Source: Duganella sp. BJB480
GTDB taxonomy: Bacteria; Pseudomonadota; Gammaproteobacteria; Burkholderiales; Burkholderiaceae_D
Reading direction: 5' to 3'
DNA length: 64,000 nucleotides
NCBI GenBank assembly: GCA_003416985.1
Contig: QVIN01000003.1
Span: 496,001-560,000 of the forward strand
Shown here piece after piece: positions 16,701-26,430 of this stretch (within the stretch, counting starts at the first letter, position 1; the number at the start of each line of letters is the position of its first letter). Below the pieces are notes generated by a model. It was not told the DNA's origin, made no database searches, and saw nothing but the letters and a program-made list of their open reading frames with translations. The translations under genes and the position numbers were made by a program.

Positions 16701-19700
16701 TGCGTATCGTCATCGATTTGCAGGGAGCCCAATCCGAAAGCCGCTTCCGCGGCATCGGCCGCTATTCGCTGGCGCTGGCGCTGGGCGTGGCGCGCAACGC
16801 CGGCCAGCACGAGGTCTGGCTGCTGCTCAACGGCGCGCTGGCCGACGCCATCGCCGACCTGCGCGCCGCCTTCGCCGGCCTGGTGCCGCCCGAGCGCATC
16901 TGCGTGTTCGAGGTGCCGGTGCCGCTGGCCGAGCTGCACACCGACAACAGCGCCCGCACCCGCGCCGCCGAGCTGCTGCGTGAGCACGCCATCGCCCAGC
17001 TGCGCCCGGACGCGGTGCTGGTCACCAGCCTGTTCGAGGGCTTTGTCGACGACGCCGTGGTCTCGGTCGGCAGCTTCGCCGGCGCCGAGCGCACCGCCGT
17101 GGTGCTGTACGACCTGATCCCCTTCCTCAATCCGGACGCCTACCTCGGCACGCCGGCCCAGCGCCAGTACTACGAGCGCAAGATCGCCTCGCTGCGCCGC
17201 GCCGGCCTGCTGCTGTCGATCTCGGACTACTCGCGCCAGGAAGCCATCGACGCGCTGCGGCTGGCGCCCGAGCAGGTGGTGGCCATCTCCACCGCGGTGG
17301 ACGACAGCTTCCAGCCGGCCGCGCCGGACGCCCGCCTGTGGTCCGAGCTGCGCGGCCGCTACGGCCTGACGCGCGCCATGCTGATGTACGCGCCGGGCGG
17401 CTTCGACGCCCGCAAGAACATCGACGGCCTGATCACCGCCTTCAGCCTGCTGCCGCCGACGGTGCGCGCCGGCCACCAGCTGCTGATCGCCAGCAAGGTC
17501 GGCCAGCACGACCGCGACGCGCTGCTGGCGCACGCGGCGCGCGCCGGCCTCGCCGCCGACGAGCTGATCTTCACCGGCTACGTCAGCGACACCGACCTGA
17601 TCGAGTTGTACCGCAATGCCGCGCTGTTCGTCTTCCCGTCGCGCCACGAGGGCTTCGGCCTGCCGGCGCTGGAGGCCATGGCCTGCGGCGCGCTGGTGAT
17701 CGGCGCCGACAACACCAGCATCCCGGAAGTGATCGGCTGCGACGAGGCGATGTTCAACGCCGACGACCCGGCCGCCATCGCCGCCAAGATCGCCGAGGTG
17801 CTGACCGACGACGCGCTGCAACAGCGCCTGCGCGCGCACGGCGCCCAGCAGGCCAAGCGCTTCTCGTGGGACGCGACCGCGCAGCGCACCGTGCGCGCGC
17901 TGGAGGCCTGGCGCGGCCAGGCCCCGGCGGTTGCAGCCACGCCGGTGCGCAAGCCGAAGCTGGCCTTCGTCACGCCGCTGCCGCCCGAGCGCACCGGCAT
18001 CGCCGACTACGCCGCGCAACTGCTGCCGGCGCTGCTGGACCACTTCGACATCGAACTGGTGCTGAAGCAGGACCAGCTGACGCTGGGGCCGGAACTGGCC
18101 GCGCTGCCGCAACGCAGCGTCGACTGGTTCGACCAGCACGCGGACGATTACGACCAGATCCTCTACCAGTTCGGCAACAGCCCCTTCCACAGCCACATGT
18201 TCGGCCTGCTGCGCCGGCATCCGGGCGTGGTGGTGCTGCACGACTTCTTCCTGAGCGGCGTGCTGGCCTACGAACAGCGCACCGGCAACATGCCGGGCGT
18301 GTGGTCGCAGGCGCTGTTCGACAGCCACGGCTACCCCGCCCTGCTGGCCGGCCAGCACACCGACCAGGCCGAGGCGATGCGCGTCTACCCGTGCAACCTG
18401 GCGGTGCTGCAGGACGCCACCCGCGTCATCGTCCACTCCGAGCACGCCCGCAGTCTGGCGCGCCAGTGGTACGGCGAACAGGCGGCGGCCAACTGGAACG
18501 TGGTGCCGCTGCCGCGCGCGCTGCCGGCGCAACAGGACCGCGGCGCCGCCCGCCGCGCGCTGGGCATCGCCGACGACGCGCTGCTGGTGTGCAGCTTCGG
18601 CTTCATCGCGCCGACCAAGCTGACGCTGGAACTGATCGAAGCCTGGCTGGCCTCGCGCCTGCACGCCGACCCGCGCTGCGTGCTGGTGCTGGTGGGCGAG
18701 AACCACGGCGGCGACTACGGCGCCGAGGTGACGGCCGCCATCGCCGGCCACGAGCGCATCCGCATCGCCGGCTGGACCGACGAAGCGGTCTACCACCAGT
18801 ACCTGCAGGCGGCCGACATCGGCGTGCAGCTGCGCAGCGTGTCGCGCGGCGAGACCTCGGCCGCCGTGCTCGACTGCATGAACTACGGCCTGGCCACCAT
18901 CGTCAACGCCAACGGCTCGATGGCCGCGCTGCCCACCGACACCGTCTGGCAACTGGCGGACCATTTCGAGCTGGCGGCGCTGACCGCCGCGCTGGACGGC
19001 CTGCGCGACGACGCCGGCCGCCGCCAGGCGCTGGGCGCGGCCGCCGCGCACCTGCTGCACACCGCGCACAGCCCGGCGCAATGCGCGCGCCTGTACGCCG
19101 AGGCGATGGCCGAAGCGGCCGCCGACGCGCGCCGCGACCGCCCGGCGCTGCTGCGCGCGCTGGCCGAACGCGACGACCTGCCGGCCGACGAAGCCTCGCT
19201 GCAACAACTGGCGGCGGCCATCGCCCGCCTGCCGGAGCCGGCGCTGCCGCGCCAGCTGCTGGTCGACGTCACCGCCATCGCCCGCCACGACCTGAAGACC
19301 GGCATCGAGCGCGTGGTGCGTACCCAGGCGGCCGAGCTGCTGCGCGCGCCGCTGCCGGGCTGGCGCGTGGAGCCGGTCTACCTGACCGACGAGGGCGGCC
19401 GCTGGCACTACCGCTACGCGCGCCGCTACACCGCACAACTGCTGGGCATCAAGGCCGAGCTGCACGACAGCGTGGCCGACACCAGCAGCGGCGACATCTT
19501 CTACAGCGCCGACTACACGCCGGGCGCGGTGATGGCCGCCGCCCAGGCCGGCCTGTACGCGCACTGGCGCGCGCGCGGCGTGCAGGTCAACTTCCTGGTG
19601 CACGACCTGCTGCCGGTGCTGCGGCCGGAGTTCTTCCCGTCCGGCGCCGACCAGCACCACGGCGCCTGGCTGCGCTGCATCGCCGCCGAGGCCGACCGGG

Positions 19701-20422
19701 TGATCTGCATCTCCGACGCGGTGCGCCAGGAGCTGCGCCAGTGGCTGCGACAGCAGGACGCCGAAGCGCCCCTGCCGAAGCTGGCGGTGCTGCACCACGG
19801 CGCCGACATCGGCAACGAGGCCGCCGCGCCATCGGCGCCGGACGCCGAGCTGGCGCGCTGCACCGCGTTGCCGAGCTTCCTGATGGTGGGTACGATCGAG
19901 CCGCGCAAGGGCCATCTGCAGGCGCTGGACGCGTTCGAGCAGTTGTGGGCCGAGGGCGTGGAGGCGCATCTGGTGATCGTCGGCGCCGAGGGCTGGAAGC
20001 CGCTGCCGGCGCACGAGCGCCGCACCATTCCGCGCATCGTGCAGCGCCTGCGGCAGCATCCGCAACTGGGCAAGCGCCTGTTCTGGCTGCAGGGCCTGGA
20101 CGACCAGGCGCTGCAGCAGCTGTACCGCGACAGCGCCTGCCTGCTGGTGCCGAGCGAGGGGGAAGGTTTCGGCCTGCCGCTGATCGAGGCCGCCAGCCAC
20201 GGGCTGCCGTTGCTGGCGCGCGCGCTACCGGTGTTCCGCGAGGTGGCGGGCGGGCATGCGCAGTATTTCGACGGCACCGACGGCGCCGCGCTGGCCCAGG
20301 CGGTGCGCGCCTGGCTGGCGCTCGACGCGCAGGGCAAGGCGCCATCGTCGGCCGGCATGCCGTGGCAGACCTGGGCCGACAACGCGGCCGGCCTGCTGGC
20401 CGTGCTGCGCGGCGAACGTTAA
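16700..20422 (+). CDS. Three-domain GT-B glycosyltransferase (GT4 type)
   Basis: A 1240-residue protein made of three successive GT-B units. Unit 1 (about 1-410) has the GT4 motif HEGFGLPALEAMACG (near 316). Unit 2 begins near 417 (LAFVTPLPPERTGIADYAAQ); its motif is degenerate (RGETSAAVLDCMNYG, near 715), with Asp where the second Glu is usual. Unit 3 begins near 850 (LLVDVTAIARHDLKTGIERV) and has SEGEGFGLPLIEAASHG (near 1150). Multi-domain enzymes of this build polymerise or extend mannan- and rhamnan-like O-antigens. The ATG at 16700 overlaps the preceding stop. An open frame continues far upstream but is only an overlap shadow of the methyltransferase gene. Confidence 0.9.
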   Translation: MRIVIDLQGAQSESRFRGIGRYSLALALGVARNAGQHEVWLLLNGALADAIADLRAAFAGLVPPERICVFEVPVPLAELHTDNSARTRAAELLREHAIAQLRPDAVLVTSLFEGFVDDAVVSVGSFAGAERTAVVLYDLIPFLNPDAYLGTPAQRQYYERKIASLRRAGLLLSISDYSRQEAIDALRLAPEQVVAISTAVDDSFQPAAPDARLWSELRGRYGLTRAMLMYAPGGFDARKNIDGLITAFSLLPPTVRAGHQLLIASKVGQHDRDALLAHAARAGLAADELIFTGYVSDTDLIELYRNAALFVFPSRHEGFGLPALEAMACGALVIGADNTSIPEVIGCDEAMFNADDPAAIAAKIAEVLTDDALQQRLRAHGAQQAKRFSWDATAQRTVRALEAWRGQAPAVAATPVRKPKLAFVTPLPPERTGIADYAAQLLPALLDHFDIELVLKQDQLTLGPELAALPQRSVDWFDQHADDYDQILYQFGNSPFHSHMFGLLRRHPGVVVLHDFFLSGVLAYEQRTGNMPGVWSQALFDSHGYPALLAGQHTDQAEAMRVYPCNLAVLQDATRVIVHSEHARSLARQWYGEQAAANWNVVPLPRALPAQQDRGAARRALGIADDALLVCSFGFIAPTKLTLELIEAWLASRLHADPRCVLVLVGENHGGDYGAEVTAAIAGHERIRIAGWTDEAVYHQYLQAADIGVQLRSVSRGETSAAVLDCMNYGLATIVNANGSMAALPTDTVWQLADHFELAALTAALDGLRDDAGRRQALGAAAAHLLHTAHSPAQCARLYAEAMAEAAADARRDRPALLRALAERDDLPADEASLQQLAAAIARLPEPALPRQLLVDVTAIARHDLKTGIERVVRTQAAELLRAPLPGWRVEPVYLTDEGGRWHYRYARRYTAQLLGIKAELHDSVADTSSGDIFYSADYTPGAVMAAAQAGLYAHWRARGVQVNFLVHDLLPVLRPEFFPSGADQHHGAWLRCIAAEADRVICISDAVRQELRQWLRQQDAEAPLPKLAVLHHGADIGNEAAAPSAPDAELARCTALPSFLMVGTIEPRKGHLQALDAFEQLWAEGVEAHLVIVGAEGWKPLPAHERRTIPRIVQRLRQHPQLGKRLFWLQGLDDQALQQLYRDSACLLVPSEGEGFGLPLIEAASHGLPLLARALPVFREVAGGHAQYFDGTDGAALAQAVRAWLALDAQGKAPSSAGMPWQTWADNAAGLLAVLRGER

Positions 20423-20425
20423 GCC

Positions 20426-20457
20426 CCCGTCACTCCCGCGCAGGCGGGAATGACGGG
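20426..20457. repeat. REP-like palindrome between convergent genes, copy 1
   Basis: CCCGTCA..CCCGC and GCGGG..TGACGGG form a long near-perfect stem around a GCAG loop. It fills the 42-base gap between two convergent genes. A closely related element with the same CCCGC-GCAG-GCGGG core occurs at 37371-37396. The core resembles dispersed REP elements widespread in proteobacteria and may act as a bidirectional terminator. Confidence 0.7.
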
Positions 20458-20464
20458 CTGGCGT

Positions 20465-21673
20465 TCAGGGCTTTTCGTGGAAGCGTTCCAGGCCGACCTG
20501 CATGGTGCCGGTGCTGGTGCCGACGTCGTGATACAAAATCAGCAGATCCATGTTCTCGCGGTCGCGGAACAGATATTCCTTCAAGCGCCGGATCTGGTCC
20601 GTGCTCAGCTGCCCGATGTTGTTGGTGGCCACCTGCTCCACGTCCGAGTAGTAGCGCGCATACCAGCCGGACACCTTCGAGCCGAACGAATCGGTCAGCA
20701 TCACCAGCCGGCGCTTGGGCGCCTTCGGGTTGTGGAAGCGCGAGATGTCGTACAGCGTCTCGGCGTATTCCTTGAACTCGGGGAAGCAGCGCCCGCCGTA
20801 GCACGAGTCGACGCCGGACGCGGCGAAATCAACGCCCTGGATCGGCCCCTTCAGCTGGATGCCGGCGAACAGGCCCGAGATGTCGGACGGGATGTCCTGG
20901 AGCGTGACCACGGTCAGCGGCGGCGCGGCCGGCTCCAGCGGCCGGCCGAAGCGCGGCAGCGTCAGCCGCGCGACGTCGGCCAGGCCGCCGCCGCTCCAGT
21001 GGAACCAGTGCTTGGGAAACAGCACCTCGCGCTGGTTGATCTCGCGCATCTCCTGCAGCGGATAGTAGATCGACGGCTGCGCCTCCGGGCCGAAGGCGCC
21101 GGAGGCGAGCCAGCCGGCCACCGGCGTCGCGGCCGAGGCGCACACCGGCGCCAGCCAGGCCGGCAGGTCGTCGTACACCACCACCGGCGCCGACGGCACG
21201 ATCATCATCTGCGGCCGCAGCCCCATCGCGTGGAAGTCGTGGAACAGGCGGCCGATGTACTCCGGCGTGCCGGGCTTGGTCTCGCCGCCCGCGCAGGCGG
21301 CCTTGACGGCGGAGAAGCGCGGCACGTTGGTGCCGTGGGCGCTGAGGAAGATGCGGCCGTGGCGCCCAGCCTCGACCTGGATCGACGGGAATTCGTGGAA
21401 CAGGCGGTAGCGCAGCCGGTTGTGGGCTTGCAGCAGCGCGGCGCGGAAGCCGAAGTTGTCGTTGATCCAGGCGTCGAGCTTGGGCGGCAGCGCCAGCGCC
21501 GACGGCCAGTCGGTGGGGCGGTCCGGCAGCGAGGCCAGCACGCGGTTCTCGCCGCGGCGGTCTTTCACCGCGTGCATGCCGCCGACGATGGCGGGAATGG
21601 ACAGCAGCGCGACCAGCGCGATCTTGGCCGCGTGCCGGCGCAGCGGGCCGGTGGAGGAAACAGACGTCATCAT
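20465..21673 (-). CDS. AlgJ/AlgX-like SGNH-hydrolase-fold protein for glycan O-acetylation
   Basis: A 402-residue protein with one N-terminal membrane helix (about 15-35) and a periplasmic domain. The AlgJ/X-type family is suggested by DAWINDNFGFRAALLQAHNRLRY early on, HWFHWSGGGLADVARL (near 220) and MLTDSFGS (near 328), which carries the likely nucleophilic Ser. In AlgJ the middle motif is D-x-H; here the residue two before the His is Trp, so the usual Asp is not evident. Its first ATG overlaps the MBOAT stop (TGATG). Together the pair should move acetyl groups across the membrane and onto the exported glycan. The start at the first of two adjacent ATGs is chosen because of this overlap. Confidence 0.82.
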   Translation of the reverse strand: MMTSVSSTGPLRRHAAKIALVALLSIPAIVGGMHAVKDRRGENRVLASLPDRPTDWPSALALPPKLDAWINDNFGFRAALLQAHNRLRYRLFHEFPSIQVEAGRHGRIFLSAHGTNVPRFSAVKAACAGGETKPGTPEYIGRLFHDFHAMGLRPQMMIVPSAPVVVYDDLPAWLAPVCASAATPVAGWLASGAFGPEAQPSIYYPLQEMREINQREVLFPKHWFHWSGGGLADVARLTLPRFGRPLEPAAPPLTVVTLQDIPSDISGLFAGIQLKGPIQGVDFAASGVDSCYGGRCFPEFKEYAETLYDISRFHNPKAPKRRLVMLTDSFGSKVSGWYARYYSDVEQVATNNIGQLSTDQIRRLKEYLFRDRENMDLLILYHDVGTSTGTMQVGLERFHEKP

Positions 21674-23082
21674 CAGAAACGGAAGTAAATAAACGGGTTG
21701 TAGGTGCCGGCGGCCATGTTCAGCACGCACAGCAGGAGGGCCGCGACCAGCGCGGCCGAGCGCAGCGGCGCGGCCTGCAGCAGCGCGGAGGCGCGGCCGT
21801 CCAGCGTCTGGCGCGGCAGGCGCACGGTGGCGATCAAGGTGCCGATTACCAGCGCCAGGGCCGACGAGGCGGTGAAGTCGAGCTGCCACGGGTGCGGCGC
21901 GGCCGCCTCGGGCTGCAGGCCGGCCATGGTGCGCAGGAAGGACAGCGCGTGCGGCACGCTGTCGGCGCGGAAGAACACCCAGCCCAGCATGACCATCAGC
22001 AGCGTCCAGCCCTGCGCCACCAGCGCCGGCAGCCGCGCCAGCGCCGCGCCCAGGCCCAGGCGCTCGAGCACCAGCAGGGCGCCGTGCCACAGGCCCCAGA
22101 TCACGAAGGTCCAGGCGGCGCCGTGCCACAGGCCGCACAGCAGGAACACCAGGCCCAGGTTCAGGTAGGTGCGCAGCGGGCCGTGGCGGTTGCCGCCCAG
22201 CGGGATGTACAGGTAGTCGCGGAACCAGGACGACAGGCTGATGTGCCAGCGGCGCCAGAACTCGGTCATCGACAGCGAGGCGTACGGGCGCTCGAAGTTG
22301 GGAGGGTAGCTGAAGCCCAGCATGTGGCCGATGCCGATCGCCATGTTGGAGTAGCCGCCGAAGTCGAACAGGATCTGGATGGTGTAGCAGGCGATGCCGA
22401 TCCAGGCGCCGGCCGTGGTCAGCTGCGACGGGTCCTGGGCGAACAGGCGGTCGGCCGACAGCGCCACGGTATTGGCGATCAACATCTTCTGCGCCAGGCC
22501 GACGATGAACTGGCGGAAGCCGGCCCAGATGCGGGCGTTGGGCAGGTCGCGGTGCTCGATCTCGTGGGCGATCTGGCGGTAGCGCACGATGGGGCCGGCG
22601 ATCAGCTGCGGGAACATGGCCTTGTACATGGCGAAGCGCCAGAAGCTGCTCTGCACCTCGATGTCGCGGCGGTACAGGTCGATCAGGTAGGAGATGCCCT
22701 GGAAGGTGAAGAACGAGATCCCCAGCGGCAGCACCACGGCCGGCACCGTCACGCCGTGGCCCAGCGGCTGCGCCAGCTGGTTGTAGATGCCGGCGAAGAA
22801 ACCGATATATTTGTAGTACATCAGGAACGCCAGGTTGGCCGCCACGCCCAGCAGCAGCATGGCCTGGCGGCGGCGCTGGCCCCGGGCGGCGTTGATCAGC
22901 CAGCCCACCCCGTAGTTCAGCAGCGCCGACGCCAGCAGCAGCGGCACGAAGCGCGGCTCGCCCCAGGCGTAGAACAGCAGGCTGCCGATGAGCAGCACGC
23001 CGTTTTTCCACGGCAGCGCGTAATACAGGATCAGGAACAGGGGGAAGAAATAGAATAAGAACGTGGCGGAACTGAAAACCAT
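21673..23082 (-). CDS. MBOAT-family O-acyltransferase (AlgI-like)
   Basis: A 469-residue polytopic membrane protein with many hydrophobic helices. It carries family landmarks: LPLGISFFTFQGISYLIDLYR, FRDYLYIPLGGNRHG and the catalytic-His region LWHGAAWTFVIWGLWHG. Such proteins take acetyl groups from a cytosolic donor and pass them to a periplasmic partner, here the overlapping AlgJ-like protein. The start at 23082 (MVFSSATFLFYFFPL) is typical for AlgI/DltB-like proteins; the 30-residue in-frame extension upstream lacks sense. The gene reads away from the divergent GT2 gene, with a shared 200-base promoter region. Confidence 0.93.
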   Translation of the reverse strand: MVFSSATFLFYFFPLFLILYYALPWKNGVLLIGSLLFYAWGEPRFVPLLLASALLNYGVGWLINAARGQRRRQAMLLLGVAANLAFLMYYKYIGFFAGIYNQLAQPLGHGVTVPAVVLPLGISFFTFQGISYLIDLYRRDIEVQSSFWRFAMYKAMFPQLIAGPIVRYRQIAHEIEHRDLPNARIWAGFRQFIVGLAQKMLIANTVALSADRLFAQDPSQLTTAGAWIGIACYTIQILFDFGGYSNMAIGIGHMLGFSYPPNFERPYASLSMTEFWRRWHISLSSWFRDYLYIPLGGNRHGPLRTYLNLGLVFLLCGLWHGAAWTFVIWGLWHGALLVLERLGLGAALARLPALVAQGWTLLMVMLGWVFFRADSVPHALSFLRTMAGLQPEAAAPHPWQLDFTASSALALVIGTLIATVRLPRQTLDGRASALLQAAPLRSAALVAALLLCVLNMAAGTYNPFIYFRF

Positions 23083-23283
23083 GAATAACCTCGATAGGGG
23101 ACCGGCCGGGTCGCCGCAGTCAACAAAAAGATTGCCGGGGCGAACATTATCGCAGACCTGCCGTATAATCACGGCGGATTATACTTGCCTTATATGTAAC
23201 CGGCTGTAACGGCACTTGCCGCACCAATGGCCGCCCCGTACCTTAAACGCCCCCGCATTGACGCACCCTAACCACCGAAGACT
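23083..23283. promoter_or_regulatory. Divergent promoter region between MBOAT and GT2 genes
   Basis: Holds a TATAAT on the plus strand (23164-23169) and a GATAAT on the minus strand (23151-23146). Neither has a convincing -35, so exact promoters are uncertain. Confidence 0.35.
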
Positions 23284-24279
23284 ATGCAGCAAACCAAATC
23301 CCCGTCCGTCGCCGTCGTCATCCCCAGCTACAAAGTGACGCGCCATATCCTCGGCGTGCTGGCGGCGATCGGCCCCGAGGTGGACCGCATCTACGTGGTC
23401 GACGACCGCTGCCCCGACCAGTCCGGCGCCTATGTGCGCGCCCACAACACCGACCCGCGCGTGGTGGTGGTCGAGCATGCGGAGAACCAGGGCGTGGGCG
23501 GGGCCGTCATGACCGGCTACCAGGCCGCCATCGCCGGCGGCGCCGACATCATGGTCAAGGTCGACGGCGACGGCCAGATGGACCCGGGCCTGATCCCTGC
23601 CTTCATCGCCCCCATCCTGGCCGGCGAGGCCGACTACACCAAGGGCAACCGCTTCTTCGACCTGGAGCAGATCGGCAGCATGCCGCCGATGCGCCTGTTC
23701 GGCAACGCCATGCTGTCGCTGCTGACCAAGCTGTCGTCCGGCTACTGGGACCTGTTCGACCCGACCAACGGCTACACCGCGATCCACCGCGACGCCGCCC
23801 GCCACCTGCCGTTCCACAAGATCAGCAAGCGCTACTTCTTCGAGACCGACATGCTGTTCCGCCTCAACACGCTGAACGCGGTGGTGCACGACGTGCCGAT
23901 GGACGCGGTCTACGGCGACGAGGTCAGCAACCTGAAGATCTCCAAGATCGTCACCGAGTTCATGGCCAAGCACGTGCGCAACTTCTGCAAGCGGGTGTTC
24001 TACAACTACTACCTGCGCAACATGTCGCTGGCCTCGATCGAGCTGCCGCTGGGCGCGCTGATGCTGGTGTCGGGCAGCGTCTACGGCGGCCTGCACTGGA
24101 TCGACTCGGCCCGCGCCGGCCTGCCGACCGCGGCCGGCACCGTCATGCTGTCGGCCATGCCTATCCTGATGGGCATGCAGCTGCTGCTGGCCTTCCTGGC
24201 CTACGACATCGCCTCGGTGCCGCGCAAGCCGCTGCAGGGCCGCGTGCGCCTGACGCGCAGCACACTCGTCCGCAACTGA
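23284..24279 (+). CDS. Family 2 glycosyltransferase, DPM/polyprenyl-phosphate sugar type, membrane-anchored
   Basis: A 331-residue enzyme. The GT-A domain shows VAVVIPSYKVTRHILGVLAA at the N-terminus, VVDDRCPDQSG, then VKVDGDGQMDPGLI with the acidic metal-binding triad and FDPTNGYTAI. Two hydrophobic segments near 250-275 and 290-315 anchor it in the membrane. Similar enzymes charge undecaprenyl phosphate with a sugar for use on the periplasmic face. The downstream GT-C type membrane protein (54 bases later, same strand) is a plausible user of that lipid-linked sugar. Confidence 0.88.
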   Translation: MQQTKSPSVAVVIPSYKVTRHILGVLAAIGPEVDRIYVVDDRCPDQSGAYVRAHNTDPRVVVVEHAENQGVGGAVMTGYQAAIAGGADIMVKVDGDGQMDPGLIPAFIAPILAGEADYTKGNRFFDLEQIGSMPPMRLFGNAMLSLLTKLSSGYWDLFDPTNGYTAIHRDAARHLPFHKISKRYFFETDMLFRLNTLNAVVHDVPMDAVYGDEVSNLKISKIVTEFMAKHVRNFCKRVFYNYYLRNMSLASIELPLGALMLVSGSVYGGLHWIDSARAGLPTAAGTVMLSAMPILMGMQLLLAFLAYDIASVPRKPLQGRVRLTRSTLVRN

Positions 24280-24333
24280 CGCTGCGGCGCGCGGCCGCCA
24301 GGCCGCCGCCAACTCCAACCCATTCGATAGTCC

Positions 24334-26424
24334 ATGCGCCCACTCCACCGCCTTGCCGCCCGTATTCCCCGCCCGTCCGATCCGGCCCTGTTTGCGATCG
24401 CGCTGCTGGCCATCTTCCTGTACATCGTGTTCCGCAACATCGGCCTGTATCCGACCGTGTTCGGCGACGAATGGTCGTACAGCAGCTTCACCCGCCTGAC
24501 GCCGTTCAAGGACACGCAGGTGCCGTCCTACCTGTACTACACGGTGTACCGGCTGACCAGCTTCTGCGGCGAGGGCTTCCTCGAGTGCGCGCGCCTGATC
24601 AACGCCGTGTTCTACGTCGGCGCCACGCCCTTCCTCTACCTGATCGCGCGCCAGTACATGCCGCGCCGGCTGGCCGCCGTGATCGCGCTGCTGGCCGTGC
24701 TGGCGCCGAGCAACAGCTACACCGCCTACTTCATGCCGGAAGCCATGTACTTCTGCGGCTTCTGGCTGTTCAGCTGGACCGTGCTGCGCGGCCTGGGCCG
24801 GGTCGACGTCCGCGCCGTGATGCTCAGCTCGGCGATCCTGGGCCTGCTGGCGATGGTCAAGGTGCACGCGCTGTTCCTGATCCCGGCCTACGTGGTCTAC
24901 CTGGCCTACGCCGCCTTCGCCCAGCGCCAGGCCGGCGACCGCTGGCGCTGGCTGCGCCGGGCGCTGCTGCTGGTGGCGGCGGCGCTGGCCACGGCCGCCG
25001 CGGTGCGCTACGCGGTGGGCTACCTGTACGCCGGCCGCAACGGCCTCTACCTGCTGGGCACCTTCTATTCCAACCAGGCGCAGACCCGGCCCGGCGTGGG
25101 CGTGCTGATCCAACTGGCGCTGGCCAGCCTGCAGGGCCACCTGATGGGTCTGGTGCTGATGTCCGGCATGCCGCTGGCGGCCGCCGCGCTGCTGTGCGCC
25201 AGCCGCGCCCAGCGCAACGGCGCCGCGCGCGGCAGCAACACGCTGCTGGCCTACGCCGCGCTGATGATCCCGTCGCTGGTGGCGGTGACGGCGCTGTTCA
25301 CGGCGCTGGTGGCCGGCGGCGGCAGCGGCGAAAGCGGCGCGCGCCTGCACATGCGCTACTACGATTTCGCGCTGCCGCTGATGCTGATGCTGGCCGGCAC
25401 CCAGCTGGCGGCGCCGCGCCCCGGCGCGGGCTGGCGCGCCCGCCTGCTGGCGGCGCTGCCGCTGCTGCTGGCGACCTGGGCGGCCTGCCGCTACCTGATT
25501 CCGACCTACACCCCCAACTACATCGACAGCCCCACCCTGTACGGCATCACGCGCGACCACGGCAGCATGCTCGGGCTGACCGCCTTCGGCGTGGCGGCGC
25601 TGCTGCTGTGGATCGTCCGGCCGCGCCAGGCGGCGCGCTGGTTCGTCTACATCGTCACGCCGCTGGTGGTGATCGTCTCCGGCGTCAAGCTCAACCAATA
25701 CACCCGCATGGCGCAGCACGCGGACGCCTTCGTCAAGGCCGGCCAGTTCGCGCACCACTACCTGGCGCCCGAGGAGCTCAAGCACCTGACCATCATCGGC
25801 GACGACGGCGGCAACCTGCTCAAGAGCCGCTTCTTCGTCGACAGCGTCGAGGCCAGCGTGCTGCAGGTGCCGCCCGGCCAGCCGATCCCGGCGGCCACGC
25901 TGGCGCAGCCGCACGCCTGGCTGCTGGTGGTGGGCGACTATCCGCTGCCGGCCGGCGCGGTGCGCCACAGCGGCATGCGCGGCTTCACGCTGGCGCGCAT
26001 CGTGCCGCCGGAGGAGGCGCGCCAGCACCGCTTCGCCGAGGCCGAGGATGACACCCTGCGCAGCACCGGGCTGTCGGGCATGGAACATTGGGGCCGCTGG
26101 TCCGACGGCGAGCTGGTCACGCTGCGTTTCGCCCAGCCGCTGCCCAAGCAGTTGCTGCTGCGCCTGGACGTGGCGGCCTACGGACCGAACGCCGGCCTGG
26201 ACTTCCAGGTCACGGCCGGCGGCCAGACCGTGCCGCTGCGCGCGGACGGCGCGCACGGCATGAAGGAACTGCGCTTCAGCACCGACGGCGCGGCGCGGGT
26301 GATCACCATCAAGGTGCCGAAGCCGACCTCGCCGCAGGAACTGGGCAACGGCAGCGACCAGCGCAAGCTGGGCATCGGCCTGTACAGCCTGGAAACCGTC
26401 GACGCCGCAGCGCCCCGGCCCTGA
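24334..26424 (+). CDS. Polytopic GT-C-like membrane glycosyltransferase
   Basis: A 696-residue protein with about eleven hydrophobic helices in the first 480 residues and a soluble C-terminal domain of about 200 residues. An early acidic motif, VFGDEWSYSSF (near 45), lies in the first periplasmic loop, where ArnT/PMT-type GT-C enzymes hold their catalytic acidic residues. The family was not recognised further. The most likely role is transfer of a sugar from a polyprenyl-phosphate donor made by the preceding GT2 enzyme. It ends convergently with the next gene, six bases apart. Confidence 0.65.
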   Translation: MRPLHRLAARIPRPSDPALFAIALLAIFLYIVFRNIGLYPTVFGDEWSYSSFTRLTPFKDTQVPSYLYYTVYRLTSFCGEGFLECARLINAVFYVGATPFLYLIARQYMPRRLAAVIALLAVLAPSNSYTAYFMPEAMYFCGFWLFSWTVLRGLGRVDVRAVMLSSAILGLLAMVKVHALFLIPAYVVYLAYAAFAQRQAGDRWRWLRRALLLVAAALATAAAVRYAVGYLYAGRNGLYLLGTFYSNQAQTRPGVGVLIQLALASLQGHLMGLVLMSGMPLAAAALLCASRAQRNGAARGSNTLLAYAALMIPSLVAVTALFTALVAGGGSGESGARLHMRYYDFALPLMLMLAGTQLAAPRPGAGWRARLLAALPLLLATWAACRYLIPTYTPNYIDSPTLYGITRDHGSMLGLTAFGVAALLLWIVRPRQAARWFVYIVTPLVVIVSGVKLNQYTRMAQHADAFVKAGQFAHHYLAPEELKHLTIIGDDGGNLLKSRFFVDSVEASVLQVPPGQPIPAATLAQPHAWLLVVGDYPLPAGAVRHSGMRGFTLARIVPPEEARQHRFAEAEDDTLRSTGLSGMEHWGRWSDGELVTLRFAQPLPKQLLLRLDVAAYGPNAGLDFQVTAGGQTVPLRADGAHGMKELRFSTDGAARVITIKVPKPTSPQELGNGSDQRKLGIGLYSLETVDAAAPRP

Positions 26425-26430
26425 GCCGGC

